Shown here: piece by piece, positions 6,340 to 6,847 of the stretch
Numbering within the stretch: position 1 is the stretch's first letter
Layout of the letters: each line of letters begins with the position of its first letter
Origin: DATFJZ01 sp046482845
GTDB taxonomy: Bacteria; Desulfobacterota; Desulfobacteria; Desulfobacterales; Desulfobacteraceae
Direction of reading: 5' to 3'
Assembly: GCA_046482845.1 (NCBI GenBank)
Contig: JAWOEJ010000021.1
Location: 1-6,847 of the forward strand
Length of the DNA stretch: 6,847 bases
Program-made: the position numbers and the translations under genes
Notes under the pieces: generated by a model
Seen by the model: the letters and a program-made list of their open reading frames with translations, nothing else
The model's database searches: none
Told to the model about the DNA's origin: nothing

Positions 6340-6466
6340 TTGACCATGCTTCCACAATTCATATTCACTGATATCAATCTCGTTATTCCAGGCTACGGCA
6401 AACCCACCTGGCTCGACTTGTACCGCTTTGAACAAAGCTGGATTTTTCAATGATGATATCTTTATT
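6340..6466 (-). pseudogene. DUF2442-like C-terminal fragment
   Basis: Within the chimera, the segment from SLKNPALFKAV through VEPGGFAVAWNNEIDISEYE to LWKHGQ fits the end of small (~80-100 aa) DUF2442 proteins, where a 'GG.gv.WN.eiDis..eLw.nG' pattern is usual. The family's N-terminal half (strands with FxxG.....D) is absent, cut at the junction with permease sequence. These proteins have no firmly known role and often sit beside DUF4160 genes; none is seen here. The family call is from motif memory. Confidence 0.55.
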
Positions 6467-6697
6467 AAGGTGGGACCGGGCAGAAATCCCTGGAAATGGC
6501 TGAACTGGGGCCGGGAAAATATAAAATAAGAGACCAGTACCCAGGCAGCTGCAAAAAGGGCAAGTCCTGTCAGTTCATAGCGAAAACCGGATTTGCGGGA
6601 CATGAAAAAGACATTCAGTCCCATTTGCCTGGGGGTATGGTATGTGTGGCGGTCAGATGAGTTCAACACTTTCCTCTCTTGTATAGGGGAAGTCCAT
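6467..6697. repeat. 231-bp direct repeat, right copy
   Basis: Same unit as 3291-3521. Its differing bases are 6520, 6532, 6550, 6610 and 6644. Left of it permease homology stops abruptly and DUF2442-like sequence begins. Right of it the SBP reading frame continues upstream to the window edge. The outer joins are clean: the copies differ at the first base beyond each end. Confidence 0.97.
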
Positions 6698-6847
6698 ATT
6701 GCAGTCACAGAAAGGCGCCATTCCCCCGGCTTCATCCATGGCCTGTAATACAAACCGGTCATCCACCAGGTCCTGGACTGACCGGCCGGAATCCAGCGCT
6801 CATAAAAATGCGGTGTCTCCTTCCACCCGGGTGGTTTTCATCTGATC
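6653..6847 (-). pseudogene. 3' end of ABC substrate-binding-protein gene, runs off window, with in-frame TGA
   Basis: Frame runs from base 6847 to the TGA at 6655-6653 (64 codons). It contains ALDSGRSVQDLVDDRFV and QAMDEAGGMAPF, resembling the C-terminus of periplasmic NitT/TauT-type binding proteins, and ends in the same 14 residues found in the left repeat copy. A TGA interrupts it at 6802-6800, after EGDTAFL. A single change from CGA (Arg) would explain this; selenocysteine is possible in principle but not expected in this family. The position directly upstream of a permease start, 28 nt away, supports the assignment. Only about 65 residues are visible, so whether the rest is intact is unknown. 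Confidence 0.6.

Larger units (their letters stand above)
6250..6624 (-). pseudogene. Chimeric ORF: ABC permease N-terminus fused in frame to DUF2442-like tail
   Basis: 124 codons from the ATG at 6624, the counterpart of the permease start in the left copy. Residues 1-52 equal the permease N-terminus, ending FLPGPT, with its first membrane helix. At 6466/6467 the sequence leaves permease homology and continues without a stop for 72 residues whose first ~43 resemble the C-terminal part of a DUF2442 protein. The last ~29 residues (after KHGQ) look less protein-like and may be out of frame. All permease channel helices and the EAA loop are missing, so transport function is impossible. A membrane-anchored fusion product is conceivable, but a recombination pseudogene is more likely. 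It lies about 100 nt upstream of the radical SAM gene and could be co-transcribed with it. Confidence 0.75.

Noticed and set aside
6158..6355. 65-aa minus-strand frame ending just before the radical SAM start, with a VLDVGGGE segment recalling a methyltransferase motif
   Set aside because: Nothing else of a methyltransferase is present; it overlaps the chimeric ORF, and one short motif in a degenerate region is likely chance.
3291..6697. Composite transposon or IS-bounded element
   Set aside because: The repeats contain only SBP and permease sequence, with no transposase, terminal inverted repeats or target duplications in the window.
1..6847. CRISPR array, tRNA or rRNA genes
   Set aside because: I found no regularly spaced repeats, tRNA-like cloverleaf sequence or rRNA segment on either strand by eye.

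Overview
The window looks like chromosome from a Gram-negative, probably sulfate-reducing Desulfobacterota (Desulfobacteraceae-like) bacterium. This is an inference from protein style and gene content (MurJ, a large-loop TauE/SafE permease, a stand-alone B12-type radical SAM protein, a NitT/TauT ABC operon); no taxonomic marker gene is present.

Layout. Bases 1-1359 (+) carry the 3' nine-tenths of a MurJ lipid II flippase. A 242-bp gap with a good sigma70-type promoter leads into a complete TauE/SafE-family anion permease (1602-2549, +). Everything right of 2550 reads on the minus strand. First comes a complete NitT/TauT-type ABC permease (2666-3448). Just upstream of it are the last 14 codons of its substrate-binding-protein (SBP) gene, fused by deletion to the first ~61 codons of the ABC ATPase (3487-3702). 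Next are a conserved protein of unknown function (3775-4149), a 58-bp imperfect palindrome, a ParE/RelE toxin with its Phd/YefM antitoxin (4224-4792), and a cobalamin-binding radical SAM enzyme (4860-6149). The right end holds a chimeric ORF (6250-6624), made of the permease N-terminus joined in frame to the tail of a DUF2442-like protein, and then the 3' end of an SBP gene that runs off the window (6653-6847).

Main structural observation. A 231-bp segment (SBP tail, short spacer, permease N-terminus) is present twice as a direct repeat, at 3291-3521 and 6467-6697, 3,176 bp apart with 5 mismatches and no gaps. The left copy continues into the complete permease. The right copy continues into the longer SBP 3' end. 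Collapsing the repeat would therefore rebuild a contiguous SBP-permease pair and delete the segment carrying the ATPase stub, the unknown gene, the toxin-antitoxin pair, the radical SAM gene and the DUF2442 remnant. No transposase, integrase or IS end is visible, so the insert looks like the product of homologous or illegitimate recombination. The four mismatches inside permease coding sequence are all third-position and silent, which suggests that both copies were under protein-level selection before they were brought together.

Operation. The ABC importer encoded here lacks a complete ATPase and a complete SBP, so it can work only if these are supplied from elsewhere. The toxin-antitoxin pair could stabilise the inserted segment. 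I see no strong evidence for a wholly new biological system; the mosaic structure is the noteworthy feature.
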